Shown: positions 1 through 7,997 of the stretch, piece by piece
Position numbering within the stretch: position 1 is the stretch's first letter
Layout of the letters: each line of letters begins with the position of its first letter
Assembly: GCA_964644555.1 (NCBI GenBank)
Contig: CAZXWI010000051.1
Location: 1 to 11,093 of the forward strand
Direction: 5' to 3'
DNA length: 11,093 nucleotides
DNA from: RUG14186 sp964644555
GTDB taxonomy: Bacteria; Bacillota; Clostridia; Eubacteriales; Anaerofustaceae
Made by a program: the position numbers and the translations under genes
The notes under the pieces: model-generated
What the model saw: the letters and a program-made list of their open reading frames with translations, nothing else
What the model was told of the DNA's origin: nothing
The model's database searches: none

Positions 1-74
1 ATGAAAGCGAAAAGCTATTTTCGAATCCTACAGATAAACGAACAGAAGATTATATCACGGGGAGGTTTGGTTGA
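1..74 (+). CDS. pstB: pstB 3' end (phosphate ABC transporter ATPase), partial
   Basis: Read in frame from base 3, the first bases encode a tail ending T-E-D-Y-I-T-G-R-F-G before TGA at 72-74. The residues before it (L-F-S-N-P-T-D-K-R) and this ending match the characteristic C-terminus of PstB, the cytoplasmic ATPase of the high-affinity phosphate transporter PstSCAB. Only about 23 codons are inside the window, so no catalytic motif is visible. The stop lies one base before the likely phoU start, consistent with a pstB-phoU operon and translational coupling. The identification rests on the distinctive tail plus the phoU/phoPR context. Confidence 0.88.
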   Translation, partial: ESEKLFSNPTDKRTEDYITGRFG

Positions 75-75
75 T

Positions 76-723
76 TTGAGAAGTCGATTTGATGAGCAGC
101 TTAATTTGCTGAATATGAAAATGATTGAAATGGGTGCGGAATGTGAAAGTATTATCGCTCTTTCAATCGATGCATTATTTACGAAAAATATAGAGGGCGC
201 AGAAAGCGTAAAAGACAGAGGCTACCTTATAGATCAAATGGAGCGAGAAATAGAGGGCATTTGCTTGAAACTTTTATTGCAGCAGCAGCCTGTGGCAAGG
301 GATTTGCGCGTGATATCATCTGCTTTGAAAATGATTACCGATATGGAACGCATAGGGGATCAAGCGGAGGATATTGCCGAAATATCAGTTTCGCTTAGAC
401 CTTATCCCATAGAGCAATTCACTATTATTCGCAAAATGGCAGAAGCTACGATGAAAATGGTAACCGAAAGCATAGACAGCTATGTGCATAAAGATCTTGC
501 CTTGGCTAAAGCTGTTTGCGATTATGACGATGTTGTCGATAACAATTTTTGCGAAGTGAAAAATATGCTTATATCGCTCATTGCTCAAAATACCGCAGAT
601 GGGGAATATGCATTGGACTTACTTATGATTGCCAAGTATTTGGAGCGAATCGGAGATCATGCGGTAAATATTGCACAATGGGTGGAATTTTCCGTTACGG
701 GGGTTCATAAGGAGGAAGAATAA
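76..723 (+). CDS. phoU: PhoU, phosphate transport/signalling regulator
   Basis: PhoU links the Pst transporter to the PhoR kinase and represses the Pho response when phosphate is plentiful. It is cytoplasmic, all-helical and metal binding. The protein is 215 aa, normal for the family, and has the two tandem PhoU repeats. Each carries the conserved metal-site helix: E-R-I-G-D-Q-A-E-D at about residues 91-99 and E-R-I-G-D-H-A-V-N at about 190-198. The frame is open back to base 1, but those first 25 codons overlap the pstB end in another frame. TTG at 76, giving M-R-S-R-F-D-E-Q, is the typical PhoU N-terminus and has a GGGGAGG at 59-65, 10 nt upstream. It lies 1 nt after pstB and 3 nt before phoP. 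Confidence 0.93.
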   Translation: MRSRFDEQLNLLNMKMIEMGAECESIIALSIDALFTKNIEGAESVKDRGYLIDQMEREIEGICLKLLLQQQPVARDLRVISSALKMITDMERIGDQAEDIAEISVSLRPYPIEQFTIIRKMAEATMKMVTESIDSYVHKDLALAKAVCDYDDVVDNNFCEVKNMLISLIAQNTADGEYALDLLMIAKYLERIGDHAVNIAQWVEFSVTGVHKEEE

Positions 724-726
724 ATT

Positions 727-1404
727 TTGATTTGGTGTGTGGATGATGACAGTACGATTTTGGATATAGAGGTCTATGCTTTGACTCAGACGGGCTTTGA
801 GGCAAGGGGATTTTCTGATGCAGTATCTATGCTGAATGAATTAAAAAAACAAAAGCCTGATCTTATTGTGCTGGATATAATGCTTCCCGAAAAAGATGGT
901 GTGCAGGCGCTTAAAGAAATAAGAAGCAATCCGCAAACTGCCGATATCCCCGTTATTATGGCAACGGCAAAAGGCACCGAAATGGATAAAATCAAAGGGC
1001 TTGATACAGGAGCAGATGATTATCTTGTAAAGCCTTTCGGAGTGATGGAAATGATTTCACGCATTAAAGCCGTGCTTCGAAGGTGTAAAAAGAATGAGAA
1101 TCAAACTGTTTTTTCTATCGGTAATATATATTTAAATGATACGGAACACATTGTAACTGTATGTGGCGAAAAGGTAATTCTTACATATAAAGAGTATGAA
1201 ATATTAAAGCTTTTCATGAAAAATCCGAGTATGGTATTTTCAAGAGAGCAACTTCTTTCAATAGTTTGGGGAATCGACTATTTGGGAGAATCCCGCACGG
1301 TGGATATGCACATTAAAACATTGCGCCAAAAGTTGGGCAGTGCAGGAACGTATATCCAGACAGTTATCGGTGTGGGGTATAAGTTGGAGGAAAAAAATGA
1401 GTAA
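727..1404 (+). CDS. phoP: OmpR/PhoB-family response regulator, PhoP-like
   Basis: This 225-aa regulator has an N-terminal receiver domain (about 1-118) and a C-terminal winged-helix DNA-binding domain (about 128-225). Visible receiver residues are the acidic cluster D6-D7-D8, phosphoacceptor D50 in V-L-D-I-M-L-P, T80 and K102 in the K-P-F motif. The output domain shows the family pattern L-T-Y-K-E-Y-E-I-L, then R-T-V-D-M-H-I and G-V-G-Y-K-L. The start is TTG at 727, with AAGGAGG at 709-715 inside the end of phoU. It overlaps phoR by 8 nt. Between phoU and phoR its role is very likely phosphate-starvation control. Whether to call it PhoP or PhoB is a naming convention. Confidence 0.93.
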   Translation: MIWCVDDDSTILDIEVYALTQTGFEARGFSDAVSMLNELKKQKPDLIVLDIMLPEKDGVQALKEIRSNPQTADIPVIMATAKGTEMDKIKGLDTGADDYLVKPFGVMEMISRIKAVLRRCKKNENQTVFSIGNIYLNDTEHIVTVCGEKVILTYKEYEILKLFMKNPSMVFSREQLLSIVWGIDYLGESRTVDMHIKTLRQKLGSAGTYIQTVIGVGYKLEEKNE

Positions 1405-3055
1405 AAAAATATATCGCTCTATAATAGCAGTGTCTATGGTAGTGCTTGTGGTAGGGCTTATTATTACCAATAGTTTTTTATATGATTATTTCAACAAATC
1501 GCAGGTTTCACGATTGAAAGATGAGCTTTCGCTGGTGCAGGCAGGGGTTGAAAATATGGGAGAAGAATATTTAAACGAGCTTGATTCGTCGATATTTCGT
1601 TTTACATTGATATCCCCAAACGGAGAGGTGCTCTATGATTCCGTTTCGGATACCGATGAAATGGATAACCACAGCAGTCGTGATGAGATACTTCAAGCAT
1701 TTGAAACCGGCAGCGGCAGCAGTGCCAGATATTCGTCAACTCTTACACAGCGTACCTTTTATGAGGCAGTTTTGTTATCAAGCGGAAATGTTTTGCGAAT
1801 AAGCGCAACTCAGGTTACCATAGGCACTCTCATTATGGGCATGGCTCCTGCAATATGCGCTATAGTATTAACTTCGATAGTTATTGCCATGCTGCTTTCT
1901 CAAAAGATTGCATCGAGTATAGTTAATCCATTGGAAAATTTGGATTTGGATGATCCTGAAAATAACGAAGACACCTACGAAGAATTGACTCCCGTGTTAT
2001 CAAGGCTTAATAGGCAGCATAATCAAATATTAAGGCAAATGCGTGAGCAAAAACAAAAATCCGATGAATTTGAGCTTGTCACATCATCCATGAAAGAAGG
2101 TTTGGTGCTTCTTGATAAAAAGGGAATGGTAATAAGCATTAATAATGCCGCAAGAGAGCTTTTCAAAGTAAAAGATGAAATCAAGGGTCAAAACTTTTTA
2201 ATTGTGGATAGAAGCTCGGATATGAATAATGCTGTATGCAAGGCTCTTTCGGGTGAACATAGTGATTTTTTAAAGCAAATAGCAGATAGGGAATATCAAG
2301 TTTTGATAACGCCAACTGAGTCCGAGGGAGAAATCATCGGTGCGGTAATTTTGTGCATTGATGTGAGCGAAGCTATGCTTTCGCAAAGAAGCAGAGAAGA
2401 ATTTACGGCTAATGTTTCCCACGAATTGAAAACTCCGCTGCAGTCCATTATAGGAAGTGCCGAACTTTTGCAAAGTGGTCTTGTGAAAGCTGATGATACC
2501 GTAAAATTTGTGGATAACATAAGAAGCGAAGCTCTTCGTTTGGTGGAACTTATCAACGACATAATCAGGCTTTCGGAATTGGACGAAAACAAGGAACAGA
2601 TGAAAGAACCGGTTGATTTATGCGAAGTCGTAAATGATGTTGTAGCTTCTCTTGGTATACACTCGGAAAAAAATAATGTGAGTATTTCAGTTTCGGGCGA
2701 AAAATGTGTAGCATACGGCGTAAAAAGATATTTTTATGAAACAATCTACAATTTGTGCGACAATGCGATTAGATATAATAGGCAGTTCGGCAAGGTAGAA
2801 ATAACGCTTAAAAAGGAAAACGGCAATGCGATTATTGTAATAAGCGATACGGGAATAGGAATCCCGCTTGAAGATCAGCCACGAGTTTTTGAGCGCTTTT
2901 ATCGTGTGGATAAGAGCCATTCCAAATCAACCGGTGGTACGGGGCTTGGGCTTTCAATAGTAAAGCATGCCGTAATATGTAACGGCGGAACGATAAATCT
3001 TGAAAGTCGTGAAGGTGAGGGAACGAATATCACCTTAACTTTTAAAGAGATGTAG
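1397..3055 (+). CDS. phoR: Sensor histidine kinase, PhoR-like
   Basis: This 552-aa membrane kinase is the likely partner of the overlapping response regulator. In order it has TM1 (about 8-30), an extracytoplasmic domain (about 31-141), TM2 (about 142-168), an acidic HAMP-like linker (about 169-220), a PAS domain (about 223-326), HisKA with H342 in N-V-S-H-E-L-K-T-P, and HATPase_c (about 440-552). The ATPase shows N-box N452/N456, the G1 motif D-T-G-I-G-I-P from D484, the F-box F-E-R-F-Y-R-V-D and the G2 motif G-G-T-G-L-G-L at 513-519. ATG 1397 is chosen because GGAGG at 1386-1390 precedes it by 6 nt. The 19 upstream codons in frame have no ribosome binding site and lie within phoP. A terminator follows at 3083-3114. 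Confidence 0.92.
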   Translation: MSKKIYRSIIAVSMVVLVVGLIITNSFLYDYFNKSQVSRLKDELSLVQAGVENMGEEYLNELDSSIFRFTLISPNGEVLYDSVSDTDEMDNHSSRDEILQAFETGSGSSARYSSTLTQRTFYEAVLLSSGNVLRISATQVTIGTLIMGMAPAICAIVLTSIVIAMLLSQKIASSIVNPLENLDLDDPENNEDTYEELTPVLSRLNRQHNQILRQMREQKQKSDEFELVTSSMKEGLVLLDKKGMVISINNAARELFKVKDEIKGQNFLIVDRSSDMNNAVCKALSGEHSDFLKQIADREYQVLITPTESEGEIIGAVILCIDVSEAMLSQRSREEFTANVSHELKTPLQSIIGSAELLQSGLVKADDTVKFVDNIRSEALRLVELINDIIRLSELDENKEQMKEPVDLCEVVNDVVASLGIHSEKNNVSISVSGEKCVAYGVKRYFYETIYNLCDNAIRYNRQFGKVEITLKKENGNAIIVISDTGIGIPLEDQPRVFERFYRVDKSHSKSTGGTGLGLSIVKHAVICNGGTINLESREGEGTNITLTFKEM

Positions 3056-3082
3056 TTGTGCATTTAATTAAATATTTAAAGT

Positions 3083-3114
3083 AAAATCTGCCGTATTTAA
3101 TACGGTGGATTTTT
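3083..3114 (+). terminator. Intrinsic terminator after phoR
   Basis: A perfect inverted repeat (two G-U wobbles) of about 14 bp, centred on a TTA loop at 3097-3099, pairs AAAATC...CCGTAT with ATACGG...GATTTT and ends in a T run (3110-3114). It sits 28 nt after the phoR stop and closes the Pho operon. The A-rich 5' arm could also let it act on the other strand, but no minus-strand gene needs it. Confidence 0.85.
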
Positions 3115-3153
3115 AATGTAGAGTGTTTTAATTCCTTTTAAAATTTAATATAA

Positions 3154-3172
3154 AATGCCGAAATTTCGCATT
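3154..3172. repeat. Short inverted repeat upstream of the pyrR promoter
   Basis: AATG-C-CGAAATTTCG-CATT is an imperfect palindrome (one unpaired C) centred 17-35 nt upstream of the -35 box. The rest of 3115-3188 is AT-rich and shows nothing else. It could be an operator or a chance palindrome. Confidence 0.3.
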
Positions 3173-3188
3173 AAAATCAATAAAATGA

Positions 3189-3217
3189 TTGACAAATTTT
3201 TCGTATTGTTGTATTAT
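3189..3217 (+). promoter_or_regulatory. Sigma-A promoter of pyrR-uraA
   Basis: A consensus -35 TTGACA (3189-3194) and a -10 TATTAT (3212-3217) are separated by an ideal 17 nt. This predicts initiation near 3224-3225, just 5 nt before the first leader hairpin. Confidence 0.88.
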
Positions 3218-3223
3218 ATGCAA

Positions 3224-3895
<672 letters not shown>

Positions 3896-3927
3896 TCCGT
3901 TCAAATAAAAAGGAGAAACAATAAAAC

Positions 3928-5268
3928 ATGAAAAACAACAATGAAGCAATTTATGATGCCAAATCTCTCGGTATCGGCAAAACGCTTGTTCTCGGACTTC
4001 AGCATATGTTTGCTATGTTCGGAGCAACAGTACTCGTTCCCGCACTTACAGGATTGAGTGTTTCCGCAACACTTTTGTTTGCAGGCTTGGGAACATTGTT
4101 CTTCCATTTGGTTACCAAAAAGAAAGTTCCTGCATTTTTAGGTTCGTCATTTGCTTTCCTCGGTGCATATTTTGCATTCAATACTCCAAATGACCCCTCA
4201 ATGATTCCGTATGCATCATTCGGTGTATTCTGTGCAGGTTTAGTATATGTTGTTCTTGCTGCTTTAATTAAAGCATTCGGAGCTCAGAAAGTAATGAAAT
4301 TCTTCCCTCCGATTGTTACAGGTCCTGTTATCATTGCAATAGGTCTTACTCTTTCGGGTAGTGCTATCGGAAACTGCCAAACAAATTGGCTTATCGCAGC
4401 AGTTGCAATCATCGCTACCGTAGCGTGCAATATGTGGGGTAAAGGAATGCTCAAAATTATTCCTATCCTTGTAGGCGTATTCGTTTCATACTTATTTGCC
4501 GCACTCATCGGTGAAGTTGATACAACAATCATCAAAGAAGCTGCATGGATTGGTATTCCCATCGTTAAAAATCATACTGTATTCTCGCTTTTCGGCAATG
4601 CAGACACATCACTTCTCATTTCCGCAATCATTACGGTTGTTCCCATCTCACTTGCTACAATCGTTGAACATATCGGTGATATCTCAGCTATATCTTCAAC
4701 AGTAGGCAAAAACTTCGTAGAAGATCCCGGTCTTCACAGAACACTTATCGGTGATGGTCTTGCAACATCATTCGCAGCTCTTTGCGGTGCACCTGCCAAT
4801 ACCACATACGGCGAAAACACAGGTGTACTCAACCTCACAAAGGTTTATGACCCGTTTGTTGTCAGACTTGCCGCAATATTTGCAATCATCTTATCATTCT
4901 CACCGAAATTTGCAGCCCTTATTCAGGCAATGCCGTCAGCCACAATCGGTGGTATTTCATTGGTACTCTACGGTATGATTTCGGCAGCAGGTGTAAGAAA
5001 TGTTGTTGAAAATCAGGTAGACTTCACCAACAACAGAAATGTTATCATTGCAGCACTTATCTTGGTATTATCAATCGGTATCAAATACGGTACAGGTACT
5101 GCAGAAGCAATCGTATTCAATATCGGCAATGTTTCAATAAGCCTTTCGGGTCTTGCAGTAGGTTCTATAGTAGGTATTCTTTGCAATGCCATACTCCCCG
5201 GCAAGGACTATGATTTCAGCGCTCAAAAAGAGGGCGATAACGAAAAATTCCCGAATTTGCAGGTTTAA
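3928..5268 (+). CDS. uraA: Uracil permease, NCS2 family (UraA/PyrP-like)
   Basis: This 446-aa polytopic membrane protein belongs to the nucleobase:cation symporter-2 family (family fold 14 TM) and probably imports uracil with protons. Recognisable motifs are Q-H-M-F-A-M-F-G-A-T near residue 25 in TM1, V-P-A-F-L-G-S-S-F-A-F near 67, the substrate-site T-I-V-E-H-I-G-D with E247/H248, and N-T-T-Y-G-E-N-T-G with E296. The two Glu correspond to the uracil-contacting Glu of E. coli UraA. The AGGAG ribosome site is 3911-3915, rather far (12 nt) from the ATG. Position behind pyrR favours uracil over xanthine. By eye the gene favours C-ending Ile/Phe codons more than its neighbours, perhaps reflecting expression level. 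Confidence 0.92.
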   Translation: MKNNNEAIYDAKSLGIGKTLVLGLQHMFAMFGATVLVPALTGLSVSATLLFAGLGTLFFHLVTKKKVPAFLGSSFAFLGAYFAFNTPNDPSMIPYASFGVFCAGLVYVVLAALIKAFGAQKVMKFFPPIVTGPVIIAIGLTLSGSAIGNCQTNWLIAAVAIIATVACNMWGKGMLKIIPILVGVFVSYLFAALIGEVDTTIIKEAAWIGIPIVKNHTVFSLFGNADTSLLISAIITVVPISLATIVEHIGDISAISSTVGKNFVEDPGLHRTLIGDGLATSFAALCGAPANTTYGENTGVLNLTKVYDPFVVRLAAIFAIILSFSPKFAALIQAMPSATIGGISLVLYGMISAAGVRNVVENQVDFTNNRNVIIAALILVLSIGIKYGTGTAEAIVFNIGNVSISLSGLAVGSIVGILCNAILPGKDYDFSAQKEGDNEKFPNLQV

Positions 5269-5302
5269 TTTATAATATAGCAAATATTAAATTATAAAAT
5301 CA

Positions 5303-5364
5303 AAAAACTGCACCGTCTTTTCATTACAGGTGGTAATTACTGTAGTGAAAAGGGTGCAGTTTTT
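5303..5364. terminator. Long bidirectional terminator between uraA and the AOR operon
   Basis: Bases 5303-5314 pair with 5353-5364 (12 bp). After a 2-nt bulge (5315-5316), 5317-5329 pairs with 5340-5352 (13 bp, one G-U) around a 10-nt loop. T runs flank both ends (TTTTT on plus; TTTTTT on minus from 5302-5307). It can therefore stop uraA on one strand and the converging MoaD-like gene on the other. Nothing else is apparent in 5269-5382. Confidence 0.9.
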
Positions 5365-5382
5365 AGTATCCGTTTAATTTAA

Positions 5383-5631
5383 TCAACCGCCTCCGCAAAC
5401 GGGAAGGAAGCTGATTGTATCATTATCGGAAAGCGTGGTTTTAAAGCCGTTTTTTAATTGTATGCTTGTGCCGTTTACCACGATAAGCATTCTCTCTGCT
5501 TCTTTTGCGCAAGCTTTTCCGTAGGTCATTTTTAGAAAATTAAGCACTTCTTTTATATCTTTTGCATTGCAAGTATCTGAATCTTTCTTTGTAAGATTTT
5601 TTATGTCGCCGTGGTATTTGAGTTCTGTCAT
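5383..5631 (-). CDS. MoaD/ThiS-family sulfur carrier protein linked to AOR
   Basis: This small 82-aa protein has a ubiquitin-like pattern: A-E-R-M-L-I-V-V-N-G-T-S, then L-S-D-N-D-T-I-S-F-L-P-V, ending C-G-G-G. The C-terminal Gly-Gly of this family is adenylylated and thiocarboxylated to donate sulfur in molybdopterin or thiamin synthesis. Being last in the AOR operon, 45 nt behind it, this one probably serves assembly of the pterin cofactor of the tungsten/molybdenum enzyme. AOR-linked MoaD-like genes are a known arrangement. The ribosome site GGAGGT (5637-5642) is 5 nt before ATG. The tail has three Gly and a preceding Cys, whereas MoaD normally ends in just two Gly. No MoaE, MoeB or other cofactor gene is in the window. 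Confidence 0.85.
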   Translation of the reverse strand: MTELKYHGDIKNLTKKDSDTCNAKDIKEVLNFLKMTYGKACAKEAERMLIVVNGTSIQLKNGFKTTLSDNDTISFLPVCGGG

Positions 5632-5676
5632 ATTTTACCTCCGGTATTAATTAATTAAGATTAGTCGATTGTGCGG

Positions 5677-7560
5677 TTAAAGCAATTTCAGCTTTTTAAG
5701 CTTCTTTTTGCTTATATGACCGTTTTGATCCCAGCCTCTTGTTTTGTAATACTGGGGAAGCATTTCATTAAGAGGTACGACTGTGTCAGCTCTGTTTTCT
5801 TCCTGAGGGGTGTCGGTGAGCCTTTTAGGTAGTGTGTCATCGGATTTTGTCCAGCCTTCACGCACATTATACATATGTTCCAGATTATAGGAGCGCTCTC
5901 CTATATCTATGAATTGTCCTGTGTATATGCTAAAGCCTGTTGCCAGACGAAGTGCTTCTGCATGGGGCAACAGAATAAGCATATTGAAATGAAGCAGTGA
6001 GGTACAGTTTAGTAAAAGTTTTACCACACCTCCGGCATGGGTTAATATTTTTCCCGTTAATTTTGTTATCGGGTGATGTGGGCCTAATTTAAAGAATATT
6101 GACGGAATGAATGTTTGTGCCGAAAACAGACAACACCCCGCTGCGGAAACCGCCTCCAATGCGTCCTGCATAAATACGGTGAGTTCTGCTTTGCTTTTCG
6201 GGCTTTGTGCATCTGTAGAAAGAACTCCCACTGATTCCAAAAGAGCCAAATATCCACCGTTAAGATGACATCCGCCTCTGTTGGCAACGGCATATCCAAG
6301 CCCCATTCCCACGCTGCGTCTGGGTTCGTAAGATGCCATTTCCAGCCCTTTTACATGCATGGCAAAGTCTTTGCCGCCGTATTTTTCGCTGAGAATCCGA
6401 GAACCGTTGGCGAGTTCATCATATATGCCTTCTCTGTGTGAAGTTTTAATAAGGACTTCTTCGAGATTGTCTATATTGGAAAAATCAATCCCGAAATCAG
6501 CCATATTCTTTTCTTTAAGTTCCATTGCAAATGCCAATGTGCTTGCAAAGGATATGGTATCGACTCCCAATTTGTCGCATAGGTAATTGAGTTTAAGTAT
6601 TGTGGGCATATCATCGGAATCGATATTCGGTCCGAAAAATCCGAGTGTTTCGTATTCGGGGCCTTTTACTTCCTTATTATCGACATTAACTCTGCGTTCG
6701 CACCTTATCGGGCAGCTGATACAACCTGAATTTCTCACCAAATATTTTTCGCTTAGTGTTTCTCCGCTTACACTATCCGCATTTTCGAAAAATCCCTTTT
6801 GGAAATTGCGAGTGGGGAGAGCGTGGGTCGCATTTGCCTTGCTGACCAAGCCTGCGCTGCCGTAGTGGGGGAGTGATTCGCCTGTCATAGGGTGTTTTTT
6901 TATGAATCTTACCCATTTTTTGATGAATTTGTAATATTTATCGGGGTGTTCGACTTTAGGCTTCTGTGTGCCGTAGGCGATAATACCTTTTATATTTTTG
7001 CTGCCCAAAACAGCTCCCGAACCACATCTGCCTGCCATTCTCTCGCCCGATGCCGTAGCTGCATACAAAACCATGTTTTCTCCGGCAGGCCCTATTACCA
7101 ATTTGCCGTAGTGAGAGGGGAGTTTTTCCTGTGTTTGTTCGGTGTCAAGCCCCCATAATTCGGTGGCATCTTTGATATTTAAGGTTTTATCCGTAATATC
7201 TATGATTATCGGGGTTTGCGCTTTGCCTGTGATTATCAGGCCGTCATATCCCGATTTTTTGAGCATAACTCCGAATTGACCTCCGCAGTTTGATGAAGCT
7301 ATCATATTTGTTTGCGGACTCTTGAAGCTCATGTTAAAGCGTGATGAAGATGGCGCTCCTGTGCCATTAAGTGGTCCTGTGTTTATTATTATCGTAGCCT
7401 CGGGGCTGAGCGGATTGATTCCCGATTGTGTTAATTCCAAAAGCAATTTTGCAGCCAAAGTTTTGCCGCCTATATACTTTTTAAAGTATTCTTCGGGGAT
7501 TTGGTATTCCGAAGATGTATTGTTTGTCAGGTCGATTTTTAAATATAAAGGTGTATTCAT
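5677..7560 (-). CDS. aor: Tungstopterin aldehyde:ferredoxin oxidoreductase (AOR family)
   Basis: AOR-family enzymes oxidise aldehydes to carboxylates, or run in reverse, with a bis-pterin W (or Mo) centre and one [4Fe-4S] cluster, passing electrons to ferredoxin. The 627-aa length fits. The N-terminal AOR domain holds K-Y-I-G-G-K-T near 28-34 and G-A-V-L-G-S-K-N-I-K-G near 182-192. The cluster motif C-I-S-C-P-I-R-C gives C280, C283 and C287, with the distant fourth ligand at C476 or C477. P-R-R-S-V-G-M-G-L-G-Y-A then N-R-G-G-C-H lies at 413-432. The ATG is 1 nt after the ferredoxin stop, with GGGAGGA (7566-7572) 5 nt upstream, so the two are probably coupled. The C-terminus is short and Lys/Leu-rich. 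The substrate and metal cannot be read from sequence. Confidence 0.92.
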   Translation of the reverse strand: MNTPLYLKIDLTNNTSSEYQIPEEYFKKYIGGKTLAAKLLLELTQSGINPLSPEATIIINTGPLNGTGAPSSSRFNMSFKSPQTNMIASSNCGGQFGVMLKKSGYDGLIITGKAQTPIIIDITDKTLNIKDATELWGLDTEQTQEKLPSHYGKLVIGPAGENMVLYAATASGERMAGRCGSGAVLGSKNIKGIIAYGTQKPKVEHPDKYYKFIKKWVRFIKKHPMTGESLPHYGSAGLVSKANATHALPTRNFQKGFFENADSVSGETLSEKYLVRNSGCISCPIRCERRVNVDNKEVKGPEYETLGFFGPNIDSDDMPTILKLNYLCDKLGVDTISFASTLAFAMELKEKNMADFGIDFSNIDNLEEVLIKTSHREGIYDELANGSRILSEKYGGKDFAMHVKGLEMASYEPRRSVGMGLGYAVANRGGCHLNGGYLALLESVGVLSTDAQSPKSKAELTVFMQDALEAVSAAGCCLFSAQTFIPSIFFKLGPHHPITKLTGKILTHAGGVVKLLLNCTSLLHFNMLILLPHAEALRLATGFSIYTGQFIDIGERSYNLEHMYNVREGWTKSDDTLPKRLTDTPQEENRADTVVPLNEMLPQYYKTRGWDQNGHISKKKLKKLKLL

Positions 7561-7561
7561 T

Positions 7562-7984
7562 TTAATCCTCCCGCCTGATCATTGTTATAGCCCCAAGTGG
7601 GCATTCTTTTTCGCATAAGGCACACCCTACGCATTTGTCGGGCTTGTCTAAGTATGCATGAAGGGCGGTGTCGCCTCTGAATTTGGGATAAGATATTTGC
7701 AAGGCATTGGCTCTGCATATCGTACAACACATACTGCAAGCACTGCACACATCGGTATCTACAAAAGGTATAAGCCAATCCTTCTTCGGGATTTTTTCAA
7801 AAATAACTTTGTTTTCATCTTCAACCGCACTTGAAGTGCACACCTTTGCACATACACCACATTCAAGGCAGCGTTTTTCGTTTATTATATGTCTTGTTTT
7901 CTTTTCGCCGTTAATTGCATATACGGGGCATAGGCTTTTGCATAGCCCACACCCTTTACAGTTTTCATTTATAAAGTATGCCAT
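7562..7984 (-). CDS. Polyferredoxin with four [4Fe-4S] motifs, AOR electron-transfer subunit
   Basis: This 140-aa cytoplasmic iron-sulfur protein contains four CX2CX2CX3C motifs, starting at C9, C39, C80 and C118, predicting four [4Fe-4S] clusters. It resembles the small subunits that accompany some AORs (AorA of Aromatoleum, WorS of Pyrococcus WOR5), which wire the W-centre to the external acceptor. It is placed directly before aor. The third motif has an extra adjacent Cys (C86-C87). The spacer around W70 and the Y-P-K-F-R-G-D stretch near 99-105 separate the halves. Spacing from the ADH stop is 13 nt. The region before ATG has only a weak GGT-like ribosome site, so coupling to ADH translation is plausible. 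No FAD/NAD(H) subunit (AorC type) is present. Confidence 0.9.
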   Translation of the reverse strand: MAYFINENCKGCGLCKSLCPVYAINGEKKTRHIINEKRCLECGVCAKVCTSSAVEDENKVIFEKIPKKDWLIPFVDTDVCSACSMCCTICRANALQISYPKFRGDTALHAYLDKPDKCVGCALCEKECPLGAITMIRRED

Positions 7985-7997
7985 GTTTTTACCGAAT

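Noticed and set aside
1340..1396. N-terminal extension of PhoR by 19 residues
   Set aside because: It lies wholly within phoP, without a ribosome site. ATG 1397 follows GGAGG by 6 nt and places TM1 near the N-terminus.
4284..4562. Open frames antisense to or overlapping uraA, aor and others
   Set aside because: They are shadows of strongly conserved genes, with no independent ribosome sites, promoters or recognisable domains.
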